Assembly (NCBI GenBank): GCA_905216145.1
Contig: CAJMST010000005.1
Span: forward strand, 62,001-126,000
Reading direction: 5' to 3'
DNA from: an uncultured bacterium
Lineage (GTDB): Bacteria > Actinomycetota > Coriobacteriia > Coriobacteriales > Coriobacteriaceae
Length of the DNA: 64,000 nt
In this document: piece by piece, positions 16,780-24,729 of the stretch
Numbering within the stretch: position 1 is the first letter of the stretch
Layout of the letters: every line of letters begins with the position of its first letter
Notes under the pieces: model-generated
What the model saw: only the letters and a program-made list of their open reading frames with translations
What the model was told of the DNA's origin: nothing
Database searches by the model: none
Position numbers and translations under genes: made by a program

Positions 16780-17700
16780 ATGCCCAAACGATTACTGAAC
16801 ATGTCCGCATCCGATTTTGCCGCCACGTCACCCATGGATCTAAAACAGGCAATTCTGGCTTCCGAGGGACGTACCATCATGGCAGAAAACGTACCCTCTT
16901 CCCAATTTCTCGGCGGCGTTACTAATGCAGAAATCGAACGTGCCGCAGGTGCCGACCTGCTTCTGTTTAACGCGCTCGATGTGTTCGATCCAGTTATTGC
17001 CGGTATTCCAGATGATCTCAATGAAAACCCGGTCACTTGGGTGAAGCGAGCATGCGGAAGGCCCATTGGCGTCAATCTGGAGCCAGTTGATAACGAGGCA
17101 GAGATGTCTGAATCCCGAACGGAAATCCCCATGGGTCGTCGCGTCTCTCCCAAGACCTTAGAAAAGGCTAACGAACTCGGATTTGATTTTATCTGCCTGA
17201 CGGGCAACCCTGGAACCGGCGTCTCCAACGATGCAATCGCCCATTCGATTAAACTCTCCAAAGAGCATTTCAATGGCCTGGTCATAGCCGGAAAAATGCA
17301 TGGAGCGGGCGTTGCGGAACCTGTCATGACGCTCGAAATTGCGCGCAAGTTTGTTGACCTCGGCGTCGATATCCTTCTCGTGCCAGCCCCCTACACCGTC
17401 CCTTGCTTCCAAGAAGCAGACCTGCGCGCCATCGTAGACTTTGTACGATCCCACAACGTAGGCAAGTCAATTGAAGAGAAGGTTCTCGTCATGGCGGCGA
17501 ACGGGACGAGTCAAGACTCCTGCGACAGCGAGACCATTAAGAAAATAGGCCTTGCAGCAAAAGCAGCCGGCGCTGACCTCCAACATATCGGGGACTCCAT
17601 GAACGGTATTTGCCTGCCCCAGAATATCTTCACGCTCGGACAAGCCCTTCGTGGATACAGGCATCAGATCGTCATGCTGAGCCGCTCTGTGATACGTTAA
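16780..17700 (+). CDS. TIM-barrel-like protein of the DUF7916 type
   Basis: A 306-residue cytoplasmic protein without signal or membrane segments. Repeated hydrophobic strands ending in Gly/Asn/Asp (TIMAENV, LLLFNALDVF, PIGVNLEP, FICLTGNPGTG, LVIAGKMHGAG, ILLVPAPYT, LVMAANGTSQD) suggest a beta/alpha barrel. I believe it belongs to the group now called DUF7916, often found beside PTS genes and sometimes mislabelled as a hydrolase; this is from memory and untested. AAGGAAG precedes the ATG. It is followed 54-72 bp later by a GntR regulator and is divergent from lacE3. An aldolase or isomerase-like role in the pathway fed by lacE3 is possible but unproven. Confidence 0.65.
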   Translation: MPKRLLNMSASDFAATSPMDLKQAILASEGRTIMAENVPSSQFLGGVTNAEIERAAGADLLLFNALDVFDPVIAGIPDDLNENPVTWVKRACGRPIGVNLEPVDNEAEMSESRTEIPMGRRVSPKTLEKANELGFDFICLTGNPGTGVSNDAIAHSIKLSKEHFNGLVIAGKMHGAGVAEPVMTLEIARKFVDLGVDILLVPAPYTVPCFQEADLRAIVDFVRSHNVGKSIEEKVLVMAANGTSQDSCDSETIKKIGLAAKAAGADLQHIGDSMNGICLPQNIFTLGQALRGYRHQIVMLSRSVIR

Positions 17701-17772
17701 GGTTACCTTGCCCACGTTACATCCCGACTGAGGCAACCATCAGGTATAACCAACATGCAAACTGAGGCTCTA

Positions 17773-18492
17773 ATGCTCGATACACACGAAAAACGGCCAC
17801 TCTATTTACAGCTCACCGACGCGCTGCTCAAGCAGATCGTCGATGAATATCAAGCAGACGATAAACTTCCAACAGAAATGGAACTCTGCGACGAATACGC
17901 CGTAAGCAGAACAACCGTCCGACTTGCCATGAGTGAGCTGGAGCGTCGTGGAAGTATCTATCGAATCCAAGGTAAGGGGTCGTTTGTTGCACCGAAACGC
18001 GTTAGCGAGCTCAATTCACTTTTAGACTTTGACTTTGCAAGCCATTGCGATGGCGTTGATCCAGATGCCATTACCAAACATTTCGGCGGCCTCACATCAG
18101 GTCGTCCAATTTCCGTAATGATGCTCCAACAATTTGGATGTCAAAGTCGCGACAAAATTCAGCGTCTTGAATTGACCTACGAACTTGAAGGCAGCTTCAT
18201 AGGCGCTGATACGTTCTTCATTTCAAAGTCGCGCGTTCCGAATAACCAGTTAGATTTTCAGGCATTTAGCAGAATCATGGACGACTTGTCCAAGTCTATC
18301 CAATCTGTTAGGGAAAGCTATAGAGCACGTCAGCTTAGCGATTCCGAAGCCAGTAATTATGGTGTTGCAAAACTTCCGGTCATCGAACTGACTCATTATG
18401 CTTACGACTCCGGAGGCAAACTAATCTCAATTGTCTGCCGCACCGTCTTAACTGGGCGAATCCCTTATCAAAACTTTATTTTCAAGTCCTAA
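17773..18492 (+). CDS. GntR-family regulator with UTRA domain
   Basis: A repressor-type protein of about 239 residues. The N-terminal winged helix contains LPTEMELCDEYAVSRTTVRLAMSELE, typical of the HutC subgroup, and the remainder is a UTRA ligand-binding domain ending in VCRTVLTGRIPYQNFIF. The ATG at 17755 would add six residues but has no ribosome site; the ATG at 17773 is preceded by GAGG. It follows the DUF7916-type gene on the same strand and probably controls that gene and divergent lacE3 through the palindromes at 16497-16510 or 16716-16733. Its A+T-rich codon choice resembles lacE3 and the 16780 gene, so the three may have arrived together. Confidence 0.88.
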   Translation: MLDTHEKRPLYLQLTDALLKQIVDEYQADDKLPTEMELCDEYAVSRTTVRLAMSELERRGSIYRIQGKGSFVAPKRVSELNSLLDFDFASHCDGVDPDAITKHFGGLTSGRPISVMMLQQFGCQSRDKIQRLELTYELEGSFIGADTFFISKSRVPNNQLDFQAFSRIMDDLSKSIQSVRESYRARQLSDSEASNYGVAKLPVIELTHYAYDSGGKLISIVCRTVLTGRIPYQNFIFKS

Positions 18493-18505
18493 TGTTCTTT
18501 TTCTT

Positions 18506-18647
18506 TTGTCTCGATCTGTAACACGTAGCCGAGTTTTTAAGTCCTAACCGTTACAGATCGAGACAAACAAGGTAGGCCCCGCCGAATTGTCTCAATCTGT
18601 AACATCTGGTTGGTGGTTTCACCCCTACCTGTTACAGGTTGAGACGA
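18506..18647. repeat. Paired 61-nt hairpin repeat, locus C
   Basis: Hairpin 1 (18506-18566) has arms TTGTCTCGATCTGTAACA and CGTTACAGATCGAGACAA; hairpin 2 (18586-18647) has TTGTCTCAATCTGTAACA and TGTTACAGGTTGAGACGA. It begins 14 bp after the GntR stop and may also terminate that gene. Confidence 0.92.
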
Positions 18648-18764
18648 TTTGATAGTGGAGTCCTTATTTGCGCGTCATATCGCGTAGCGCTGACGCGCTG
18701 GTTTCCACAATGACAGGAGGTAAAAGTCCTCCCGCATCACCCGTTGGCAATCCCGTAGCGATAA

Positions 18765-19556
18765 CTAGCAAATAACCTGCGTGTGTTCCTCGATGGCGGC
18801 ACGATCCTCGGCGGCGATGCCCGGCTCGCACACCACGGCGTCCAAATTGTCCAGGCGGCAGAAGGTGTAGAAGTCGCGCTTGCCGATCTTGCTGGAGTCG
18901 GCGATCAGATAGCGCGAGTCGGCCTTGCTAAAGGCGAGCTGCTGGATGCGGCCCTCTTCCATATTGGATGTAGACACGTCGCCGTCCAGAATGCCGTTGG
19001 CACCGATAAACGCCGCGTCGATGCCCAGCGCACGCAGGGTATCCTCGGCCGTTGGTCCCACAAAAGCGGCGGTGCGGCGACGGTACATGCCGCCCACCAG
19101 GCACAGGTCGCAGTCTTCGCGCGCCTCGAGCAGGTTAAACACCGAAAGCGAATTGGTCACAATGCGCAGGCGAAACGCCGGCAGCATCGAGGCCATCTGC
19201 TCAACCGTGGTGCCCGTGCCCAAAAAGATGGTCGAGCCTTCCTCGATAAGCTCCACAGAACGGCGCGCAATCTGCAACTTTTCCTCGGCATGCTTCGTGC
19301 GCTTTTCGCTGTGCGAATACTCATGGCGCAGCATAGCGTGTGGACGGCCCTGCGCACTGCGGGCTCCGCCGTGCACGCGCTCGATCTCGCCCAGGCTCGC
19401 AAGCTCCTCAAGGTCACGGCGGATCGTCATATCCGAGACACCTAACGCATCCGAAATCTCCTTGACCGAGACCGTTCCCTGTTCCTCGAGCAGCTGCCGA
19501 ACCTTATCCTGTCGCTCCGCTTTAATCACGATGAGGCCTCGCTGTTCCACGCTCAC
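18765..19556 (-). CDS. lacR: DeoR-family lactose phosphotransferase repressor
   Basis: A 263-residue DeoR-type regulator. The N-terminal helix-turn-helix (VSVKEISDALGVSDMTIRRDLEEL) is followed by the sugar-phosphate sensing domain with IFLGTGTTVEQMA, VTNSLSVFNLL, GGMYRRRTAAFVG and GANGI. In lactic acid bacteria and staphylococci LacR of this type responds to tagatose 6-phosphate. The frame opens at a GTG (19556) without a clear ribosome site; a second GTG at 19529 has GCGAGG in front and would give VIKAERQDKVRQLL, the normal DeoR start, so the true start may be there. GAACAAAT upstream resembles the palindrome before lacA. Confidence 0.88.
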   Translation of the reverse strand: MSVEQRGLIVIKAERQDKVRQLLEEQGTVSVKEISDALGVSDMTIRRDLEELASLGEIERVHGGARSAQGRPHAMLRHEYSHSEKRTKHAEEKLQIARRSVELIEEGSTIFLGTGTTVEQMASMLPAFRLRIVTNSLSVFNLLEAREDCDLCLVGGMYRRRTAAFVGPTAEDTLRALGIDAAFIGANGILDGDVSTSNMEEGRIQQLAFSKADSRYLIADSSKIGKRDFYTFCRLDNLDAVVCEPGIAAEDRAAIEEHTQVIC

Positions 19557-19734
19557 GTCAATTCAAACAATAACGAACAAATTGTATCAGACTCGCGCGC
19601 GTCAGAAATGAACGCCCGCACAGCTCCAATCATCACTTTTTTGAGAAAAATACCCCCTGCTTTAGTGGGGTGTAGTGATAATCTCGCCTGTTCGCGCTAC
19701 AGTTTGTCCGAAATACCTCGATGTTAGGAACCAA

Positions 19735-20787
19735 ATGATCACTTCCGAGCTTTTCGGCACCGCGCCGTGCGGTACCCCCGTTCATTGTTACACCCTCAAC
19801 GGGCCCGAGATCTGCGTTCGCATTATGGACTATGGCGCCACCGTGTTGGGCATCGACGTGCCCGACATCCCCGGCAACGCGCGCGATGTGGTGCTGGGCT
19901 TCGATAAGCTCGAGGATTACTTTGACAACCCCGCCTGCTTTGGCGCGACCATCGGACCTGTGGCCAACCGCACTGCAGGTGCCACGATCACCATCGCCGG
20001 CACGGACTGGCATATGCCCGCCAACGAGGGCACCAACAACCTGCACAGCGATCTTGAGCATGGTCTGCACAAGCGCGTATGGGACGTTGAGCTCGACGAG
20101 GTCCACAATGCCGTGCGCATGACCACCTCGCTTGAGGACGGTGAGCTGGGCCTTCCCGGCAACCGCACCTTTACGGCCGTGTTTACCGTGACGCGCACCG
20201 GCTGCTTCCGTATCGAATATGGCTGTGAGAGCGACCGCGCCACGTACGTGTCCATGACCAACCACACGTACTTTAACCTTGCCGGTCACAACGCCGGCAT
20301 GGACTGTGAGCACTTCTTTGTTGCTAACGCTGCCCACTACCTGCCCATCAACGAGCAGAATATCCCCACCGGAGAGATCGCTCCGGTCGAGGGCACGCCG
20401 TTTGACTTCCGTGAGCTGCGCCCCGTCGCGCCCGGCATGGAAGCCGACGACCCGCAGATTAAGCAGGCCCGTGGCTACGACCACTGCCTGTGCATCGATG
20501 GCTATCAGTACGGCCGTAATCTGCGCCGCGCGATGCACGTCGAGGAGATGTGGACCGGCCGTGAGCTGGACTATTACACCACTGCCCCGGGCGTGCAGCT
20601 CTACACCGGCAACTGGCTGGGCGACGAACACGCCAAAGACGATGCCAACTACGGTTGGGGCGCCGGCTTTGCCCTCGAGGCCGAAATGTATCCTGACACG
20701 CCGCACCATGCGCTGTTCCCCCAGGGCATCGTGGGCCCCGGTCATCCCTACAGCAATGTGATCGAATACCACTTTATGAGGCACTAG
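19735..20787 (+). CDS. galM: Aldose 1-epimerase (mutarotase)
   Basis: A 350-residue galactose mutarotase family enzyme that interconverts alpha and beta anomers of galactose or glucose. Conserved features include GFDKLEDYFDNPACFGATIGPVANR, the catalytic-histidine segment TNHTYFNLAGH and the C-terminal NVIEYHF. The ATG at 19735 has AGGA at the right distance and removes an unlikely 20-residue extension. It is divergent from lacR, so it may share the control region and be repressed by LacR. In this setting it would supply the anomer needed after hydrolysis of phosphorylated or free lactose. Confidence 0.93.
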   Translation: MITSELFGTAPCGTPVHCYTLNGPEICVRIMDYGATVLGIDVPDIPGNARDVVLGFDKLEDYFDNPACFGATIGPVANRTAGATITIAGTDWHMPANEGTNNLHSDLEHGLHKRVWDVELDEVHNAVRMTTSLEDGELGLPGNRTFTAVFTVTRTGCFRIEYGCESDRATYVSMTNHTYFNLAGHNAGMDCEHFFVANAAHYLPINEQNIPTGEIAPVEGTPFDFRELRPVAPGMEADDPQIKQARGYDHCLCIDGYQYGRNLRRAMHVEEMWTGRELDYYTTAPGVQLYTGNWLGDEHAKDDANYGWGAGFALEAEMYPDTPHHALFPQGIVGPGHPYSNVIEYHFMRH

Positions 20788-20815
20788 GCCCACAACGCGA
20801 CATATCGCACAGCAA

Positions 20816-20847
20816 CGCCCGCCGGCACACCGCCGACGGGCGTTTTT
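20816..20847 (+). terminator. Terminator of galM
   Basis: CGCCCG(CC)GGC pairs with GCCG(A)CGGGCG and is followed by TTTTT. Confidence 0.85.
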
Positions 20848-20891
20848 CATCTTTTGGGCTCTTTTTCGCTGTGACTGTATGAGTGACATAT

Positions 20892-21046
20892 CAAAACTAT
20901 GCCCATTTACTACGTTTAGCCCGGGATGCTCGACCATGCACCGGTTTTTGTTAAATGCGCGAGCCGTCTACCTGCGGTTTTGTTTTTCTCAAATTCGACA
21001 TGCTCGGCGATAACCGATCAAACGTAGTAAATGGGCATAGTTTTTG
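20892..21046. repeat. 155-bp element with 26-bp terminal inverted repeats
   Basis: CAAAACTATGCCCATTTACTACGTTT reads outward-in at 20892-20917 and its reverse complement ends the element at about 21020-21046. The ~100-bp interior has no reading frame. The layout is that of a miniature inverted-repeat element. With the galM terminator it fills the 324-bp gap before the IIB gene; a second copy was not found here. Confidence 0.8.
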
Positions 21047-21111
21047 ACAGGCGGCATCGCGCGCGTCCCTCGCAAGGGCAAAATGATCCGTTTTCCTCCG
21101 TCCCCAAGGGA

Positions 21112-21594
21112 TCAGTTGAACAGATTGTCGATGGGATCGGGGGCGGAACTGGGGAGATAGCGGATTTCTAGCTCTATGCCGAGTTCTTGCAGCTCTTTGA
21201 AGGCGGCGATGTCCATATCGTCTACGGCAACGGCAGGCGTTGCAGAGCGTTTGCCCTCCCCTGTCTGCATATGGCCAATGCTGATCTTGGTTATTGGCAC
21301 ACCACCCTTAACCAGCGCGAGCGCATCTGCGGGTGAGGCCACCATGACCAGAATCCATTGACGCGGCGTTGCGGTATGAATGATATCGATGGTCCTTTGC
21401 ACCGAGAAAAACCGTGTCCAAACGCCTTCTGGCGCCGCCACCCTCATGGGTGCCCATTGGCGCGAATCCGCCGCGATCTCATCGTTGACGATTAGGACAA
21501 GGTTGGAACCAGTCGCCTCGTTCCACAGCTCAATGTCTTGCCCGCAAATAAACCGGTCGTCGATGCGTGTGAGAAGAATCTTGGGTTGAGCCAT
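21112..21594 (-). CDS. Orphan PTS mannose-family IIB-like protein, active-site His replaced by Cys
   Basis: The 160-residue protein aligns from end to end with the IIB at 30838-31320: MAQPKILLTRIDDRF at the start, then GSNLVLIVNDE, a TRFFSVQRTIDII segment, and AAFKELQELGIELEIR near the end. Mannose-type IIB proteins carry the phosphoryl group on a histidine in the motif RxxHGQ; here the codon is TGC, giving ICGQ with Cys17. The gene stands alone, without IIA, IIC or IID neighbours, between galM and the tRNA. The start at 21594 is chosen by alignment; the ribosome site is weak. It could be a degenerate leftover, a regulator that uses the IIB fold, or a cysteine-phosphorylated variant. Confidence 0.85.
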   Translation of the reverse strand: MAQPKILLTRIDDRFICGQDIELWNEATGSNLVLIVNDEIAADSRQWAPMRVAAPEGVWTRFFSVQRTIDIIHTATPRQWILVMVASPADALALVKGGVPITKISIGHMQTGEGKRSATPAVAVDDMDIAAFKELQELGIELEIRYLPSSAPDPIDNLFN

Positions 21595-21683
21595 GGCTGC
21601 CCCATTCTGTTTGAGACCCATAAGAGCAAGACATCACGTCTCCAATATTAGTGCATTTAAAGTGAGAAAAGCCGTCAGAACAC

Positions 21684-21712
21684 TTGCGCGGATGTGCGAT
21701 GTCCCGTATCAT
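21684..21712 (+). promoter_or_regulatory. Promoter of the tRNA-Thr gene
   Basis: TTGCGC (21684-21689) and TATCAT (21707-21712) are separated by 17 bp; the tRNA begins 40 bp downstream. Confidence 0.65.
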
Positions 21713-21751
21713 AGACAGCCGTTGACGCCTCAGTTGCGTCACCACATGGCC

Positions 21752-21827
21752 GCCAGCGTAGCTCAGTTGGTAGAGCACCGCTCTCGTAAAGCGGGGGTCA
21801 CCGGTTCGAGCCCGGTCGCTGGCTCCA
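21752..21827 (+). tRNA. tRNA-Thr (anticodon CGU)
   Basis: The 76-nt sequence folds as a full cloverleaf: acceptor GCCAGCG/CGCTGGC, D arm GCTC/GAGC, anticodon arm CCGCT-CTCGTAA-AGCGG with anticodon CGT, T arm ACCGG-TTCGAGC-CCGGT, discriminator T and encoded CCA. Confidence 0.96.
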
Positions 21828-21838
21828 TTGCACAAGAT

Positions 21839-21862
21839 AGCCGCCTTCGGGCGGCTTTTTTG
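21839..21862 (+). terminator. Terminator of the tRNA gene
   Basis: AGCCGCC-TTC-GGGCGGCT followed by TTTTTT. Confidence 0.9.
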
Positions 21863-21930
21863 TTGCCGATTTCTGGCGAACATCCGCCAATCCAAGCACA
21901 ACGCCGCCTATAACTCCCCTACTCAACAAC

Positions 21931-21978
21931 AAGCCCCGCTAGCCGCAATCCCCAAAGGAACCGCGATTAGCGGGGCTT
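21931..21978 (-). terminator. Terminator of the YhcH-like gene
   Basis: AAGCCCCGCTA pairs with TAGCGGGGCTT; the loop holds a smaller pair. It lies just beyond the stop at 22024 on the minus strand. Confidence 0.75.
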
Positions 21979-22023
21979 AAACGCGCTCCCCAAGGGGAAT
22001 CACGCTAGCTCACGAGCAGCGCG

Positions 22024-22497
22024 CTACTCCTCCCAGTAAGCGTCTGCAAGCAGCTTAAAGCAGATCTTCTTGACCGGCTGCGCGCCATCGCCCGGGAACT
22101 CGAGCGTGGGCATGTGAGGCTCGCCGGCAACGAACAGAGCAAACTTATCGTCAGCAAGATCGCCGGCAATCGAAGCGTCGGAATCGACCAGATCGTAGTC
22201 GTCCTTCTCGTCAAACTCCTGGACCAGCGTCAGGCTGCCCGTGGCAACCTTAAAGGCCTCACGACCCTCGACGTCGATCTGCAAGTCGTGATAGCGCTGA
22301 TGCGTCTCATAGTGAGCCTCGGCCTCGGGACGCGTCGTGGGAGCCATGACGTTCGCAAAGACCTTGTCACCCAGAATCGGATGGCTGCCGACCTCGAGCT
22401 GCGCCGGGTCGTTCTCCTCGAGCCAGTCGATCAGCACGTCGAGGCCCTTGAGCATTCCGCGGTATTCCTCGATATCGCCCAATGCACCGTAAATCAT
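22024..22497 (-). CDS. YhcH/YjgK/YiaL family protein
   Basis: A 157-residue cupin-fold protein of the DUF386 family. Characteristic segments are MIYGALGDIEEYR, the central HETH-like motif seen here as YETHQRYHDLQ with the metal-binding histidines, and the C-terminal PVKKICFKL. Members are linked to sialic acid, galactose or other sugar catabolism and include the beta-galactosidase accessory subunit EbgC; the exact reaction is unsettled, with anomerase activity proposed for some. It is transcribed on its own, upstream of nothing but the terminator, in line with lacC and lacX on the same strand. Confidence 0.88.
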   Translation of the reverse strand: MIYGALGDIEEYRGMLKGLDVLIDWLEENDPAQLEVGSHPILGDKVFANVMAPTTRPEAEAHYETHQRYHDLQIDVEGREAFKVATGSLTLVQEFDEKDDYDLVDSDASIAGDLADDKFALFVAGEPHMPTLEFPGDGAQPVKKICFKLLADAYWEE

Positions 22498-22529
22498 CTA
22501 AATCCCCTCTCGGATCGTTTCCTTGGCGG

Positions 22530-22662
22530 CTACTCGGCAAACGCATTGCCGACGCTGTTGCCGCCCACACACGTCTCGACCAGGGTAAGGTCGGGACTGA
22601 ACACGACAAAGCCGGCGTCGCGCCCCGGCATAATGCTACTGCACTTATCGTCGACATGAGCT
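22530..22662 (-). pseudogene. 3' remnant of a nagA-like gene
   Basis: Translated on the minus strand this stretch gives DDKCSSIMPGRDAGFVVF and then TLVETCVGGNSVGNAFAE before a stop at 22530, nearly the same as the last ~44 residues of the NagA protein at 25390-26559 (EDKCGSIMPGRDADFVVF and TLVETYVGGQSVGNAFTE). No start, ribosome site or upstream part remains. It is a fragment left by a duplication or replacement of the nagA region. Confidence 0.85.
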
Positions 22663-22694
22663 AGCAAGCGATGCCGGGGCCGCAACCCAAGCTC

Positions 22695-23630
22695 CTACAG
22701 CTCGGTCACGACAACGCCGTTGTAGACCTCGTCCCAACGATCCATGACCAGATGGCCGGTCATGGGATCCATGGCGTTGAGCTTGCCGCAGGTGTTGGCG
22801 GTACGCAGCACCGTCTCATCGTCGGCGCCGGCAGCAATCGCATGTGCGAAGCCGGCAATGGTCGAATCGCCAGAGCCCGTAGCGTTGACGGCGGGGATAT
22901 CGGGGGTCTTGGCACGGAACGCACGGCCGTTATGGAAGCCCACGGAACCGGCGGCGCCCATGGACACGACGACCCAGGGGATATCGGAGAAGCGGGCGTC
23001 AGAGGCGAGCGCGGCGCGGAGCTCGTCCACATCGTCGGTGGTAAAGCTCGTGCCCAGAAGGCCGTTGATCTCGGTCAGGTTAGGCTTGACCAGCTCGGGC
23101 TTAATTTCGGACTTAAGGGCGGCCCCGAGCGAAGCACCCGAGGTATCGAGCAACACCTTGGCGCCGGCGTTCTCGGCAATGCCCGTAATCTTGGCATAGT
23201 AGTCTGCCTCGACACCGCGGGGCAGCGAACCCGAAATGGTGACGACGTCGGCCTTGCCTGCAAGCTCGGTAAACTTGGCAGTAAAGGCATCGAGCTCCTC
23301 GGGGGCAATTGTCGGGCCGCTCTCGAGCAGCTCGGTCTGGTTGCCGGCGTGGAGGATGTTGAGGCAAATGCGGGTCTCGCCCTTGATGGGCACAAAGTCG
23401 TTGTTAATGCCGTTGGCGTCCATGAGCTCAGCCATGTAGGCGCCCATGTGACCGCCGAGCAGACCGGTTGCCACAACGTCGTCACCCAGCTGACCCAGCA
23501 CACGGGCCACGTTGAGGCCCTTGCCGCCGGCGGTCTTTTCGGGCGTCACACGGTTGACGTCGTCGATAACGAGCTCATCGAGCTGATAGCGCGTATCGAC
23601 AGACGGGTTCATCGTAACGGTGAGGATCAT
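22695..23630 (-). CDS. lacC: Tagatose-6-phosphate kinase (1-phosphofructokinase family)
   Basis: A 311-residue PfkB/ribokinase-fold sugar kinase. It has the N-terminal ILTVTMNPSVDTRYQL, the GGKGLNVARVLGQLG substrate motif, SGSLPRG, and the C-terminal ATGSGDSTIAGF with the catalytic aspartate. It is closer in pattern to LacC (tagatose 6-phosphate to tagatose 1,6-bisphosphate) than to FruK, and the surrounding lac and aga genes support this. AGGAGC precedes the ATG. The downstream aldolase LacD is not in the window. LacC probably serves both the lactose and the amino-sugar route. Confidence 0.88.
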   Translation of the reverse strand: MILTVTMNPSVDTRYQLDELVIDDVNRVTPEKTAGGKGLNVARVLGQLGDDVVATGLLGGHMGAYMAELMDANGINNDFVPIKGETRICLNILHAGNQTELLESGPTIAPEELDAFTAKFTELAGKADVVTISGSLPRGVEADYYAKITGIAENAGAKVLLDTSGASLGAALKSEIKPELVKPNLTEINGLLGTSFTTDDVDELRAALASDARFSDIPWVVVSMGAAGSVGFHNGRAFRAKTPDIPAVNATGSGDSTIAGFAHAIAAGADDETVLRTANTCGKLNAMDPMTGHLVMDRWDEVYNGVVVTEL

Positions 23631-23689
23631 TTTTAGCTCCTTATCTCGCAGGCTCCTTGTGCCTCGCGATACGAGTCGACAAAACGGAA

Positions 23690-24571
23690 TTACAGAATCT
23701 CAATCGTGAACGAGCGAACGACGGTCTCCTTGGGCTTGGCGACAAGGCAGCCGCGCTTATGCTCAAGCACGTCGTCCTCATCGGAGCAGGTCGAGAGGCC
23801 GCCCCAAGGCTCAACCGCCACAAAATCGCCCTCGGGCTTGCTCCACACAATGAGATATGGGAAGCCCTCAAAGCTCAGGCGGACGCCCTTGTCCTCGCCC
23901 TTTTTGGAAAGCGTGACCTGGCGGCTCTCGAGCACGTCAAAGATGGTCTCCGCGAAATCGAAGAGCTCGTGCGATAGGGGCAGCGTCTTTCCCACCATGG
24001 GGTTCTTGGAGCGGTTTGCCACGTCAATCAAGCCAGTCGAGGGCACGGCGGTGCAGAGCTCCGCAGCCTCGTCTTTCTCAAAGCGCAGCTCGTAGTCCGT
24101 ATAGGCCTCGCCCTCATCGAGCGGACACCTAAAGCCGGGATGACCGCCGATAAAGAACGGCATGTCCTCGGTTCCCTCGTTGGTCACCTCATAGGAGACG
24201 CGCACGGCGGTATCCTCGAGCGCATAACGAGCGACAAGCTTAAACGGGTAGGGATAATCGCTCAGCAGCGCCGCGTTATCCTCCGAAGCCAGGCACATCG
24301 CCAGCTCGTTCTCGCCTTGGCTCAGCAGCTTCCACTCCTGCTTGCGCGCAAACCCGTGGCGAGCGAGCTTTACATGATGCCCGGCAAACGTCATGGCGCT
24401 GTTGTCACGCAAGCCTCCACAAATCGGGAAGCAAATCGGCGCCTGGCCGGACCACACGGCGGGATCGCCCTGCCACAGATACTCGCGACCTCCGGCCTCA
24501 ATCGAGGTAAACGAACCACCAGCCGTGGACACCTTAATAGAAATCGAATCGTTGGAGAGAGCGTATTCCAT
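23690..24571 (-). CDS. lacX: LacX-like aldose 1-epimerase family protein
   Basis: A 293-residue protein of the galactose-mutarotase superfamily, subgroup of LacX and YeaD. It shows the GGxxxS start (STAGGSFTSIEAGGREYLWQGDP), the SGQAPICFPICGGLRDN segment, HGFAR, and GGHPGFRCPLDEGE with catalytic residues. Its role in the lac operon of lactococci is undefined; a phosphosugar mutarotase activity is plausible. GAAAGGATGGGCA precedes the ATG at 24571. It lies 59 bp upstream of lacC on the same strand, making a lacX-lacC unit. Confidence 0.88.
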   Translation of the reverse strand: MEYALSNDSISIKVSTAGGSFTSIEAGGREYLWQGDPAVWSGQAPICFPICGGLRDNSAMTFAGHHVKLARHGFARKQEWKLLSQGENELAMCLASEDNAALLSDYPYPFKLVARYALEDTAVRVSYEVTNEGTEDMPFFIGGHPGFRCPLDEGEAYTDYELRFEKDEAAELCTAVPSTGLIDVANRSKNPMVGKTLPLSHELFDFAETIFDVLESRQVTLSKKGEDKGVRLSFEGFPYLIVWSKPEGDFVAVEPWGGLSTCSDEDDVLEHKRGCLVAKPKETVVRSFTIEIL

Positions 24572-24729
24572 TGCCCATCCTTTCGAACAACTGCTTTTTT
24601 TGCTCGCAAGAACCCGTCTCGGCCCTGACCAAAGGACAAACCCGCACGTTCATCGATACGTCCGGTATCCCAGCCATGCAACGGGGTACCATACAGACAT
24701 TGATGCAATTACAGCTGAAAGGCCTTCTT

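Noticed and set aside
16780..17700. LacD-type tagatose-bisphosphate aldolase
   Set aside because: The segments do not match the LacD pattern; only a general barrel appearance is shared.
7866..18647. CRISPR array made of the TCTCGATCTGTAACA repeats
   Set aside because: The repeats are inverted pairs at three distant sites, not direct repeats with regular spacers, and no cas gene is present.
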